Below, piece by piece: positions 23,645-35,102 of a stretch of DNA of 52,943 nucleotides. Each line of letters starts with the position of its first letter. The first letter of the stretch is position 1. Below the pieces are notes generated by a model. That model was not told the origin of the DNA. It searched no databases and saw only the letters and a program-made list of their open reading frames with translations. A program made the position numbers and the translations under genes. The DNA comes from Gnetum montanum (Eukaryota; Streptophyta; Gnetopsida; Gnetales; Gnetaceae): contig MNCI01028444.1 in the NCBI GenBank assembly GCA_015680685.1, positions 780,015-832,957 on the forward strand. The letters are read 5' to 3'.

Positions 23645-25800
23645 TACCCCATAACTAACTAAAAACTCATCCTCGCGTTAATAGGATAGGATTGAGCTTT
23701 CTTTATAAACTTGGGAAGGTATGAGATTATTGACTGACTCTAATTACTGACTAAGTTTGAGTGCCGCAGTGGTGTGTACAAAAAATGACACAATTACATG
23801 ATAGAACAAAAACAAAATTTGAAGTGGATCGATGTAGTTTGTATTTTAGGTGGTGGTGGCTCTTCCATCAGCTTCTTCCCTTTATCGTTAGGCTCTTGGA
23901 AAGTTTCTCCTCTTCTATCCTTGTCTATTTTTTCCATATGTCCTCTCTATGAAGTATGACATAGAGACTCCTTCAATTTTAATTGTTGCATTGGCCTCTT
24001 TATTTTTCCAAAATTGGTACGTTTCTCCTAAGTTCCATTCACTTCTATTGATTAGTATGGACCATAATGGAGATACTTGGAGTTACATCTTTACAGCTTT
24101 GAGGTTGTGAAGGTCCTCCTTCTGGTGGTCTCTTTAGGAACATCTACAATCAACAAGGATATGAAATTATTAGAATGTTCACACTAGTTATTAATAGCTC
24201 TTTACCTTACTCATATCCTTGGTTAGATCAAGTTCTTGTCATATTATGATTATAGAGTTATAAAAATTTGCAAAAAAGGAACCCCTTAAGTGTTATATCT
24301 TTTAGTTACTTGTTGCCTTCTATCATTTTCCTTAATTATTATGGGCTAAAATAGTTGATATGGTCTATTAGGAGCATTATCTAAATCTTTCTAGCCTTAG
24401 TTTGATTGATTAATGTTAAGATTCCTATTATTTCTTTATACTTACCCTTTATAGTATCTTCTAGCGTTATGAATTTTTAGCTCAAATTTTCAAATTTTTA
24501 CTTAGATCACATAATGCACCCCTTGCACCACAATCCCTTGCTACACCCACACCAAAAACCACACCCCACCCCCTGCCCCCACCCCCCACCCCCCACCCCC
24601 GACGACTAAGTTGAGTGCTCCAAGATCAAAAGGATTTAAGAATTTTGGAAATCGAAGCTACAAGGATGAAGTTATGGCCTTTAGAAGCTAGTGTGCAAGA
24701 ATTCTCAAAAAAAAAACTACAAAAACTCTCTTATTGCAAAATAAGGAAGCAAAAAATTTCACTATATCCCACATGTATATATACTATTTTTATATGGATG
24801 ACATGGTAGCTATGATGTCCTCAGTTAAAAAATTTCAAATTTTTCATTAATTTTTCTTGGAAAAAATGAGGCAAATAGAATATTTGGAAGACATAAATCT
24901 TATCTAGAGGGTCATAGCCATTAATGATGCATAGTTTTCAAAATTTTGGTATTCAAAGTTCCTGAAGAAAGAATCTTAGGCAACAAAAGTTTATTGTATG
25001 GATAAGAGATGGGTAATGAATTTTTGATGTATGGACAAAGTATTAGAGATTATGGGAAGGATTTATTAAATTTTGGATGATCTTGGAAGGCACAAGATGA
25101 TGTGGAATTACTTAGCAAGTATAAAATACAAAAGTTATACAAGCAGGTCCTCCCAAAAGTAGGCTCTAGCCTTTAGTGCCCTTGTATAACCATGCCTAAA
25201 GTGTCCTTAGGCACTCAAGGAGTTGAATGTAAGACATACCTATCTAACAAAATAGACATGTTAGTATCACGAGATTGGGAAAATAATGCTATATTATATA
25301 AAAGCACAAGTTATGATTAAATATACAATGAGGTAAGATGGACTAGAGAAAGGATTTCTAAACTTGGGATGTGAGGTATCTTACCATAGGCATAATGTAT
25401 CCTTGTGTGTTGTTAATGTTTAAAGTAATCATTAGCCCTTCTTTCCAAGATTTAAATCAGGTCCAAACCACTTCTAGTGACATTGCATTATTTCATCTCT
25501 TGGATTTACAACCATAAGACTACCACTATTGCAAAGAGTATTACACTTGGCATATTATCCAAGGGAGGAGTTTATTCATTGCACTTTTTATTTTTTAGAT
25601 TCCTAAGAAGCTGCCTACCTTTAGGCATGGGTGACATGTCTTTCCAATGAGACCCCTAGAAATTTATTCTTATGCATTTATTTTATTTTTTAACTATGTT
25701 AACTTAACCAAAGAACTACCTTTAGGCATGGGCAACATGTCTTTCCAATAACATGGTAAGACAACACTTATTGTACTCTTAATCCTATTTTTTGTTAGAT
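23645..25800 (-). other. 3' untranslated region of element B
   Basis: The boundary to the LTR reads GGGGTA on the minus strand, a worn polypurine tract. No coding sequence is seen. A C-rich tract at about 24558-24600 contains several runs of four to six C (G-runs in the sense strand). Blocks at 25140-25200 and 25610-25760 match the 3' regions of A and C. Foreign sequence begins somewhere between 25760 and 25950; I cannot fix the junction. Confidence 0.6.
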
Positions 25801-26299
25801 CTACAAGAATATAATACAACCTAATGTTGGCACATTTTGGCCATTTCATGGAACAGGTTGGCATGATAAAACTGGTTAAAGGTTTTTGCAATTTGATAGT
25901 TGGAGAAGTGGCAAGAATTCCAGTTTGTAGAGAAAAATAATAAGAGTTAAAATGCAGTTAACAACAACATTCCCTTACTTTAAGAAAAAAAATATGGGAG
26001 CACCATTCCTATATCAAGCTTACAAGTCTCCACTGATGAGTACAGGACCACTAACATTTTGTTCTCCCTCTATAATTATCAGCATTGCATTTCACAGGGC
26101 AACAATATGGATATATATATATATATTATGATCCACTGGGCTTTCCTAATGAATATCCTGATAATCTCAATGCCTGCTTTTCATCTCTATCACAACTAAC
26201 CAAAGTCTAGCTAGATTATGAAGGAAGTTCAATTTCTATATGCATGATTTAATCTGGAAAGCAAATCCATCTCTCTGGAGTCTTGCTTCATGTTTGCTG

Positions 26300-26575
26300 C
26301 AACAACTACGTGCTTCACTGCAACCACGCCATCTTCTTAGACATCAACAACTGGTTCCAGTACGGATATTCAGCCTTGATTTCATCTACGTACTGTCTTA
26401 GAAACCTTGAAACACTAGAAGTAGACTTCAATTTAGGCTTTTCAACACAGAAAGGTAGAAAATAGAAAGGGGCTTCTTCAGGGTTTTGGGTAATAAATGA
26501 GCTATTTGCAAGGGTTTTGTAGAAGAACTCAGCAGGCTTAGGCATGTCGGTCGTTGTTCGGTTTTGGCAATGTTC
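26300..26575 (-). pseudogene. GT47 exostosin-like gene fragment
   Basis: The 76-residue minus frame (26315-26545) has the pattern of the exostosin domain of plant GT47 glycosyltransferases: an AEFFYKTLANSSFIT start, NPEEAPFYFLPF, SVSRFLRQYVDEI and YPYWNQ. Relatives show FFxxLxxSxFxTxDPEEAxxFFLPFS, SxxRFxxxYVDxI and YPYWNR in the same order and spacing. The reading degrades after YPYWNQ, where GADHF would be expected. It covers perhaps a fifth of the usual 400-500 residues. It lies head to head with the FAS1-like fragment, inside element B. Confidence 0.7.
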
Positions 26576-26739
26576 GAGGGAACTCCAATCCTTTTTTGCA
26601 ACAAACTATTTGAAGCCTCGACTCCGATTCTTGGATGCTTGCATCGCCTTGCCACTTTTCTTTTACACTAATCACGAAGCTATCAATCCCACCAAGGGTT
26701 GAATTTGGGATCCATTTTTCCTTTTCTTACTCTTGCTCA

Positions 26740-27785
26740 ATGGATATTCACAGGGTTTCATCACAGATGTCGTTATTCGAGGGCTACATACTTCAAAACT
26801 ACCTTTACCTAGAAATTTGAATAAATGGACTCACGAGAAGCCTTGTGAAGTTGAGCGACGCCAGAGATAGTTTGGTTAATTCTTCAGACAAGGCCAGTTT
26901 GGTTTCACCCTCTTTGGATCAGGACCTGGAAAAAATAGGCAAAAGTGAAGGAAGATTCCAATGTCGAAGGGATGGAATCTATGCCATTGAAGCCATGTTC
27001 AGGAAGTCTAGAGCGGTTTTTCAGCCATAGCAATGTGGATGATAAGAAGCCTGGCGACGAAACCCAGGATCCTACGTCTGAGCGAATGCCTGTAGAGGTT
27101 AGCAATGCTGTTAGGGCATCATTCAACAGCGAAAATAAGAAAACTAAAGAGCATAAGTCAAAGATGCCTTCCACGAAAAAGTTGTTCAAGAGGAAGCGTT
27201 CTCTGTTTCTGGAGACACTTGATGATGAATCCAAGGTTGCCCGCATTACTGAATTTCAACAGGAAATTGCTTCTCTTTACAAGTATTTTGAGGAGAGCTT
27301 TGAGATCGGTGGTTTTGAAAAATCGGATGACCAAAGTGAGTTGGGTAGTAGTTCTACTAAACATGCAATTGTTGCCGCATTTCTCGAAGAGAGCAGGCTT
27401 CCATACTCCAAGATTGTTTAGGAGATATTTAACAAGTTGAAGAGCCAGGTTGAGCTACCAGGTGGGGTTGACTCGAGCATTTAATCCATTGAGAGCACTC
27501 TCTTGCTTATCGGGCAACGTCCATGCTATGGTGTTAGCAAAGACAATATTGATAATCAGCTTGAAGATGAATTCGAATATTGTCTCTAGTGTTGGGAGGT
27601 CAATGATTTGAAGTTGCTTCCGAAGCATCAGTTTATTACCATTATAAGGAAATGTTGAAAGAAGATCAAAGAACGAATGTCCGCTTTGTCAAATATGATA
27701 TCTACATTGTCAACTGAACGTGGAGGCGGCATACACTTATCCAAAGCAGAGGAAAAGCTTACAAAGTTGGATGATGAAATGACCA
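26740..27785 (+). pseudogene. FAS1-like (CAF-1 large subunit) gene fragment
   Basis: FAS1 is the large subunit of chromatin assembly factor 1, which loads H3-H4 at replication forks. An uninterrupted frame (26945-27421) holds KKLFKRKRS, an EIASLYKYFEES helix and SRLPYSKIV. Past a stop at 27419 the same frame continues with EIFNKLK, LLIGQRPCYGVS, a cysteine/tryptophan stretch (CxCWEVNDLK) and ERMSALSNM. These match the order in Arabidopsis FAS1 as I recall it (KKLNKRKRE, LPLSKLVDEIYLKLK, VGQRVSYGV, CLWCWETRDLK). The basic/acidic middle and the C-terminus are absent. A frameshift near 26940 links it to a plausible upstream segment. No intron is visible across the roughly 600 bp matching part. 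Confidence 0.75.
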
Positions 27786-29292
27786 ACAACTCCATGGTTA
27801 CTATCTCTATTACTATGATTTAAACAAAATATTTTATGATTTAAAAAAAAGGAAAAGAAAGTTAACATCCTATATAAATCATAAAATATACAGGGGACAT
27901 TTGTAATAGAGATATTTATGTAACATCCTATATAAAGGGGACATTTGGCTATTATCCCTTTCATTCCTATGGAAGTTGTAACTTCCTATGATAGTTACAA
28001 CTATGATATTTGTAACTAATTTTGCAACTAAATGGGACACTGACACTTCGCAATATAAAAGGCCACTTGTCAACTATAGCTTTTTTGTCTCCATGATGAC
28101 CACTTGGCGACTGAAGGGCCACTTGGCAACTAAATGGGACACTTGTCAATTGTAGCTTTTTATCTCTATGGTGGTTACAACCACCCAAAATTTTTGTAAC
28201 TTTCCTAACTTGTTAGGCAAGTAATCTCCTAGCTTGTTGGGCAAGTAATCTCCTAACTTGTTGGGCAAGTTACTTGGGAGAGAAGTTAGCAAAGATAATT
28301 TGAATGTAACTACCTTTTGAACCCTATAAAAAGGATTCAAGGGTAAGAAGAAAGAGAACACAAGGAGGGGTCTCACTTATCACACACTCAGGAGCTCTCA
28401 CTTGGAGACACACTTTGGCTCTTGGAAGAGCATTTGTAAAGAAGACATTGTGAAGGATTTCTTGTAAGATGACTTGCTAAAGAAAATATTTTAGCCTCTT
28501 TATCATAGTCCTATGAGTTATGTTTTATTTTTATTTTGTTTAAATTGTTTATCTAATGGTTTAGATAGTATCATCCTTGGCAAGTAATTTTGGGATTTTT
28601 AGATTGCTCTTATTGTTCTTGTTGCCTGATAGAAATTTTCTGTTAAAATTTTCCTATAGAAGCTCTTGTGTTTAAAAGCCTTAAGAGCATTTTAGTAGTA
28701 AATTTTTTTATTGTGCAACGTATAGGAACTGCTATTGAGATTGTTGTAAGAGAGCCTCTGCTTGTAGTCATGTCATTGAACAATTCAATAGTCAAGAGGG
28801 TTCAGAAAATCTTTGGTATTTTGATGGGACCAGAATAACTTCTTTTTATCTTTAAAGTGAATCTCTGTGGTATTTCAATCAGAAATTTTCAAGTCTTTTG
28901 AAGGTTCTGTTAAATGCAATTGTTGACGTCCATTATCTAGCCAAAATGGAGTCTTGTATGTGGTAGTTTACGCAGCAATTTTTGGTAGCATAGTAGGATT
29001 GTCTTGAAGAAATTGCTTATTTGAGCCTTGGAAGTTTGAACAATTTGTAGTTATTGAATTTGGGATAGCTTTATTGCGAAGTGTTTACTCGTGTCATTTT
29101 ACCTTGTTTAAATATTTGAGGTCCACGCAAATCTGCTTTCTTTCCTGTCTATTTCCATCAAATCTTACTTTATTTCTAGTTTTCTTATGGAACTATCTCT
29201 TTCTCTGGGGAAAATTAGAAGTAGATTTGCAGAGTTATGCTCAAATGTTTTTGTAAAATTTTATTTGTTACAAGTAGGTATTATAAGGACCG
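27786..29292 (+). other. Foreign sequence with promoter-like features, no gene
   Basis: Follows the FAS1-like fragment and has no clear ORF. Two direct copies of TAACATCCTATATAAA lie at about 27863 and 27921. A unit of about 25 bp, CTTGTTGGGCAAGTAATCTC, occurs about three times at 28205-28275. CCCTATAAAAAGG at 28322-28334 looks like a TATA box, and the sequence after it resembles the start of an LTR transcript. This may be an unrelated LTR fragment, but no partner or TG/CA ends could be defined. Confidence 0.4.
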
Positions 29293-29580
29293 TGTAGACT
29301 AGGCAATTAAACAAAATAGGAACTCTCAACAACTCACAGTACTTGGCAAAGTTGGCTAAATCTCTTTAAGATAAGTCATTTGTAGTTTACACACAATGCA
29401 ATCATTTCATATTTCACAACCGCACACCACAACAGCACACACACATACTCACATTAACTACTGAGTCTATTTGGAGGTATCTAGGCCTTGGTGTTGCCAG
29501 AGACCAGCATGCACCTAAATCCTGTTCGAGGACACTCGTTGGCGATCGTGTCCCAAACAGTCGCCAACACCTAAGTAACA
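29293..29580 (-). repeat. LTR-like 288-bp unit with hairpin
   Basis: On the minus strand it begins TGTTACTTAGGTG and ends CCTAGTCTACA, the TG...CA form of an LTR. It contains a perfect 8-bp inverted repeat (GTTGGCGA/TCGCCAAC, 29539-29571). The flanking five bases do not match and no second copy is in the window, so it could be a solo LTR with a worn duplication, or a fragment. Native 3' region of B resumes by about 29600-29625. Confidence 0.4.
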
Positions 29581-30235
29581 GGATAGAACTCACAGCAGTA
29601 ATCCAAGAGAATCCACAAATCCACTTAACATCACACCCTTTACATTCCCACTTGGTCCTTCACTTTTCAACCTAGGCATAATGATCACAAGTTTATTCTT
29701 GGTTTTATTAAAGAAAGAATATCATTATGGCCATGATAAGAACCTCTTATTATTGGAATGGGTAGATGGATGTTGTGGTCTCATTGTATAGATAATTGAT
29801 CCCTTATGATCAATAATATAGAGAAATCTTCACCTTATTGGGACTACATCTTGCCTTATTCAATGTGTTTTATTGGAAATTGATAGAAATATGTACAAGA
29901 ATGATAGCAAAGCATAAAAAAAATTGTAAAAGATATCAAGAATTGCAAAGATAGTGAGAATGAAAGATTATCAAAGAATTAGAAAATATCAAATAATATC
30001 AAAAATTTAAGAAATGAAAAAGTATTAAAGAATGAGAAGATATTAAAGAATGTGAAAAAGTATTAAGAAAAGAAAAAGGTATAACAAAAAATTATAAACC
30101 AAAAAAAAGTAGAAAATTAAAAAATTAAAAAGCACTATTAATTCCTAGATCAAGATAAGGCCTCTCCCCATGACTAAATGCATGGGTGAGTGTTTGAAAA
30201 ATGCATCCTAAATTCCCTAGATCATACACTCTAGG
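29581..30235 (-). other. 3' untranslated region of element B, resumed
   Basis: Blocks at 29625-29900 match element A 2740-2970 (in both, a stretch with GATGTTGTGG...TCATTG). A-rich sequence at 29900-30120 matches A 3030-3240. No coding sequence. Confidence 0.55.
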
Positions 30236-30949
30236 TTACTCACTTACCATCATTAGTGATTTAGTTTTTCTGTTAGTGTCCCAGGTAATCTTGATGGTAA
30301 TCAAATCTTGATCATCTAAGTCCTTATTTCCTCCATTTGCTAGTTTATGATTATTGTTTAATATTTCTATTTGTGAGCTCTCAGTTGGGATCATTTTCTT
30401 AGAATAGGAGTTAATAAGTGATTTAGATGTTTCCATGCATGTTTTAGACACTTTTAGGTTCTAATTTTGCGGTTACTAGATGTCTTTTGGTTTAGTGGTC
30501 AATGCTTCCATTTTTCCACACACTTTTTTTTCACATCTATTGTGGGTTGGTATAGGGATTGTGCTAATATTTTGAACTTCAGCCCACAACTACATCCTTT
30601 ATCATTATTAGTGATGCATGGAATTGCCTATCTCTCCACAATGATAGGTTCATCCAGTATGTTTTGCACTAGAGTGGTAATGGGTGTTCGTCCTTATGTA
30701 GGATTGGAAGACATTGTTTTGGTGAGATTGGATGTTGCACCAAGGTGGCCTTATGCAAGTTTTGATGAGTTAGTAAGTTTATGAGTTTTGTGCCCAAGTG
30801 AGGAAACTATCCAAAAGAAAGGACATTTTCGAGACTATGGTTGAGATCTACTAGCATTATCTGTTATGTGTATGTGTCAGGCACAAGTGGCATTCTTCTG
30901 TTAATGTTGTGGTGAAAATTCTTCCTATGTTATTGGTGGTGACATATGG
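30236..30949 (-). pseudogene. Protease-RT linker remnant of element B
   Basis: The minus frame at 30236-30451 contains SKTCMETSKSLINSY, which parallels SALCMEPSKGIIQAY in the linker of C (about 44075-44115). Upstream sequence is too worn to show a protease site. At its lower end it passes directly into the 3' region, so RT, RNase H and integrase were lost by deletion. Confidence 0.5.
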
Positions 30950-32835
30950 TAGAGGATGTCACGGAGGATAAGAGGTTTGAAATGTTGATCCTATAGGAGA
31001 TGTTGCGGGTTGATGATATTTGGGAGAGTTGTAGTAGTGGTTTGGCTTAGAGAAAGTAGAACCATTTAGAGAAATAGGTTGTTAAACATAATATTCATAT
31101 GGGTTTGGTTGGTAATAAGGGTATTGCTGGTTTGTTAATGACATCCCCCATGACTGTGGGTTTTGTCACTGTAGTTGACAGTAGTTTTGAGGCTAATAAG
31201 AAGTCCCACTAGAATAGGATGGTTGGTTGTAGGATTGTCTATAATTACCTTGTGAGTAAGGTAATTTCCTAGGCATTTGCTTTTGTATGAACTTAGGATT
31301 CAAAGCAAAAGCCCCAAAATCTTATAGATGTAACATAACTAGGTAATAGCCCTTTGGATGGTTGTATTGAAAAATGTCACATGCATCATCCTTTTCTATG
31401 GTTGAGTCTATAGCCTCTTCTACTACAACTATTTTCCCTTTTTGCTAATAAGTGTTCCTACCTATTTCTTTGTTCTTTTTCCTCTTCTTGTTTTGATCAC
31501 TTGATTCGTTTTACATTACCCTCTTCTCTATGGTTTTCATGTAGGTTGTAACTTTGTCATTTATTAACTCCCACATCTTCTCTATCCTTGCTTCAAGTTC
31601 AATGATAGACTTTTGTATTGGTAAGGTTTGTTGCAAAATCATCTCATCAAGAGATGCCTCTTTTTCCTCATCATAGATATGGACCACCTTCTTTTGAAGA
31701 GTTGGATCCCAGTTATACTCCTCTACATTCTCTTGTTTACATAGCTCTCCTTCTTCTTTTGCCACATACTTAACTAGCCTTTGTATCTAATGGGCTTTTA
31801 ATTTGGATAACCAACCTTGGGCATAAATCCCAAGGGTCTCTCTCATTTGGTTACAAATCCCATCTATGATGTGGAAAATCTACTCTTTTTGAGAGAAATC
31901 ATGGCCTAGACATCTATGTAGTAGTGAATAGTATTTATCCAAGGCCACATCCAAGGATTCATGTTTTCTTGCCTCCATCCTTGGATTTTTTTTCTTACGT
32001 TGGACACTCTTACATAGGTTTGGTATTTCTCATTAAAGAGTTCCAGCATTTTGAACCATCAATGGGTTGAATCTAATTCCAACAATCTATACCAACTTTC
32101 AACTTCATCAACTAGTATCTTGGGAAAGAGCTTAAGCTTTTGCCCCTAACTCTCGATGTTCTGCAAGGCACAGGCATTATGGAAGGCTTGTAAGTGATGG
32201 TGTGGATTAGAGTTATAGCCTCCTAAAAATTTAGGGATGGTATTCATATTAAGTCATTTGATGCAACTTTTCCTTTGATGCCTGTGGGATATTCTAACTA
32301 CCTCGGTTACTTGCATCATGCTCCTAGTAGCCAACAAGGGTTCATCACCATCAGACATGTCATGGTGATGATTTTTATTTCTATTTATCTTATTATAATG
32401 ATATCGTCTATGCTCACTTTAATGATCTCATCTATTTCTATTTCTATCTTAATCTTAACCCCTTAGTGTATCTCTATTTCTATAACTACGTTCATCTTTG
32501 TCAGAACTAGACATGGAAGAGGAAGAGGAAGATGGAGAACTAGGAGAATCATCATAGCTGCTATATCTCCCCCTATGGTCCCTTGATTTATCTCTTATAG
32601 GTTTGGAGGAGGTCTTAGGCCTTAAAGCCCTTCCTATTCTAGGACGTACTCCATCTCCTCTAGGATTGTCTGCATTAGTTGAACATAGTCTTTGAGTGTA
32701 GTAAGGATCTAAATGAGCATATGAAATCCTTGCCTGCAATTTTTCACTTCAATTTTCTTTAGTATATATCCTATCATTTCTCCTACTAGTTTTTTCATCA
32801 TATGATGCATTATTGGCCCTTTGTGAAAAAGACAT
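30950..32835 (-). pseudogene. gag of element B, broken
   Basis: An ATG at 32835 opens MSFSQRANN and an intact run rich in Arg, Asp and Ser (32455-32739). The capsid-like domain is read in pieces at about 32270-31870. Next comes the charged segment KEEGELCKQENVEEYNWDP (31511-31765), closely parallel to KKEGELRKKESVEEFNWDP in C. The zinc-knuckle-like motif has lost cysteines (CDIFQYNHPKGYY, about 31330-31385). A Pro/Tyr-rich tail follows. The N-terminal part is shorter than in A, C and F. Confidence 0.7.
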
Positions 32836-32947
32836 GGTTTTGTTTAATAATGTGTGACTTAAAATAGCAATATTTTTGGAAAGATAGATCATTAATACCT
32901 TTATAGTGATCATGTATAATATAACTGATCTAGATAATGAGCACAAT

Positions 32948-32965
32948 CCCCAATAATGGTGTCAA
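32948..32965 (-). other. Primer binding site of element B
   Basis: The minus strand reads TTGACACCATTATTGGGG directly after the 5' LTR. It has the same position and a worn version of the tRNA-Asp-like site of A and C. Confidence 0.6.
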
Positions 32966-33978
32966 TGATGAGTGGCAAGTATTCCTATGCCCAACCATAC
33001 GAATCACAAGCCTTCATGCATGATCCAGTTGAATTCTATGGATGGGACTACTTGTGGCATCTAGATTTTTAAACATTGATCGCATGATGATGTCTTTCCA
33101 CTAGAACTAGTGGTAGCTTTATCATGTATGGTTTAGTCCAAAGTAAGACATATGATAATTGATGTTGTTAGGCCCTGATTACTCCTAGTGATAAACATAA
33201 TTGGGAATGAAATTCAGTCCTAAGTCTAAGTAATGATGGTAATGTAAATCTACTCTAGTCTAGAGCAATGAGCATCCACTCCTAGCTTACCATACACATC
33301 TTGGGCTCATGTAACTATTACTTGGTTACTAAGCATTATGCTACTAGGCGAACCAAGCAATACCACTACTAAGATTACCAAACGATTATACTTAAGTGCT
33401 TGAAACTAGTCATACTCATTCCACTTTACTAATGAACAAGAAAGTAAAGTACTTGGAAATGTAAATGATTAAACTTAGAAAAGAGTAAAAACTATGCTAA
33501 GTAAAATAGTAAAACTAAGTGGATACTGTAATGATCAAAAGCAATCTCGATCTTTATTTCCAAACATGAACTATGCCCAAGTACATCTCATTCAAATAAA
33601 GATTCCATACAACTGCTCAATACCATACTACAGGCATTCCCTCTATCGCTTAAACTATGAAACGAAACTGCAAGAATCTACCTAAGGATGGAATGAAACT
33701 TATTTGGATCTGTGTACCCAAGTGTAGTATTTATAAGCTGCACACATCCTGTGATGTTGGATCTACGATATCATAGCATGTGCTAGAATATCGGATATAT
33801 GACATCATAGATACGATATCGTAGTTACGATATCATTGGTGGACAAAAATTGACTTTTTTTTAAACAAATACATGTAGTAGCCAACTGAGATGCACCGAC
33901 AGGGATGCTACAATGCAAATGCAATGTAGCAACTACGACATAGTATCTACAATATCTCAACCAACTGATGATTCAGCA
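32966..33978 (-). repeat. 5' LTR of element B
   Basis: Partner of 22617-23644. The outer end is ATTCAGCA instead of ATTCATCA. TATA box TATAAATA at 33728-33735 on the minus strand. The U3 side holds the array of GATATC-containing units (about 33745-33960). Confidence 0.88.
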
Positions 33979-34368
33979 AATGGTATTGCTAATTATTTAA
34001 AATAAAGTACTCCAAGTAGACAATATGAATATGAACTATCACAAATTCATGTTGTTCTAATATTATAGTTTAAATAAGTAAAAATAAGATGATAACAGGA
34101 TTAGAGAAATACAAACACTCGCAATTGGTAAGCAAGTAAATAGAACTAAGAAATAAAAATATGTTAACATATAGAAGAATGTTTAAAAATTTGAAAAGGT
34201 TAAGAAGAGGAAAAATAGTAAGAAAAAGAAAAGTGTTAAAAATAGAAAAATTTAGCTTATTAGTTTTTTTTTCTCAATCAAGCACACAGTAAACCAGCCC
34301 CTTCATACCCACTTCTTTTCCCAACAATGACAACATCCACATCAAACTATGCTTGTAACTTATAAGCA
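33979..34368 (-). other. Element E internal sequence, no gene
   Basis: Starts with one copy of the target duplication of B. A-rich sequence to about 34250 resembles the tract after integrase in A (3030-3240) and B (29900-30120). No ORF. Confidence 0.45.
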
Positions 34369-34584
34369 TTACAATTGGAAGATAAATTTAGCACCAACTA
34401 AGTCATAGAGTATAGGTTTCCTATTTACCATTTTAAGTAATTCACATTGTGGTTTAGAACTTAGTTGAGCATTACTACTTATCAATTTTTTATTATCTAG
34501 ATAAATGTGTTTTAAAAAACTAGGAAATATTTTCATTTTAAGAAGTTTAGGCATATTTCCTTTTGGTATTGTAGTTTTTTCCAA
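34369..34584 (-). pseudogene. Pre-RT segment of element E
   Basis: The 71-residue minus frame contains LLKMKIFPSFLKHIYL, ISSNAQLSS and LLKMVN. These parallel LELKSLLTHLEYAFL, VIINATLAL and LLKVVNK just upstream of RT in C (43830-43960). This region precedes RT in Athila/Tat-type pol. Gag should lie between it and the LTR at 34777 but is missing, so E is internally deleted or the LTR belongs to another copy. Confidence 0.55.
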
Positions 34585-34776
34585 ATAAATAGATTCTTCT
34601 TATGTATAGTCAAACTAGATAAAATCTTGTTATAAAAAATTATTGATCAATTTGGAGAAATAGCTTGTAAGATAATTTTCCTTATTTAAGAAGAATATTG
34701 TTAACTCAAAGATTAAAACTAATCATGACAAGTGAGCTATAGTTAATGGCAAAGATTCTTAACATAGGGTCAATCA

Positions 34777-35102
34777 TGATTAATGAGCAATGAGGGTTTC
34801 TAATGCCCAACCATACAAATAATATAAGTGTACCCATGTCACTAAATTGTAATTCATAGATACGACAATATGTGCTCTATCTAGTTAGTATTAAGATTCT
34901 TGGTTGTTGTTTTCTTACTAAAGTTACTAGTGCTCAAAAAATATGATTTAAGTCATAGTAAGGCACATGATACAATGATGTTGTTTAACTAGAATAGTGT
35001 AGTGGAAAACATGGTAAATTGAATATGAATCTAGTTAACTCAAAGATAAGAAAAATAAATGTTAGTCTAGCGTAAGATGACAAGTATTCAATCTTAGCTT
35101 AC
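34777..35102 (-). repeat. LTR of element E, inner part
   Basis: From TGATTAATGAGCAATGAGG it follows the LTR plan of B (CCCAACCATACAAAT, a tract with TATGATTTAAG, then the CTTAGCTTAC block). It stops at 35102, where element C is inserted. The remainder is at 50496-50644. CTTAC here and GTTAC at 50496 are the target duplication of C. A worn primer-site-like sequence lies just below 34777. Confidence 0.65.

Larger units (their letters stand above)
22617..33978 (-). mobile_element. Element B: Athila/Tat-like element with pol deleted and host-gene insert
   Basis: LTRs at 22617-23644 and 32966-33978, a primer site at 32948-32965 and a polypurine-like site at 23645. Flanks are AGTGG (22612-22616) and AATGG (33979-33983), a 4/5 target duplication. 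Internally there is a broken gag and part of the protease-RT linker, but no RT, RNase H or integrase. The 3' region is split by foreign sequence (about 25800-29600) that contains the exostosin-like and FAS1-like fragments. It lies within element E. Confidence 0.88.
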
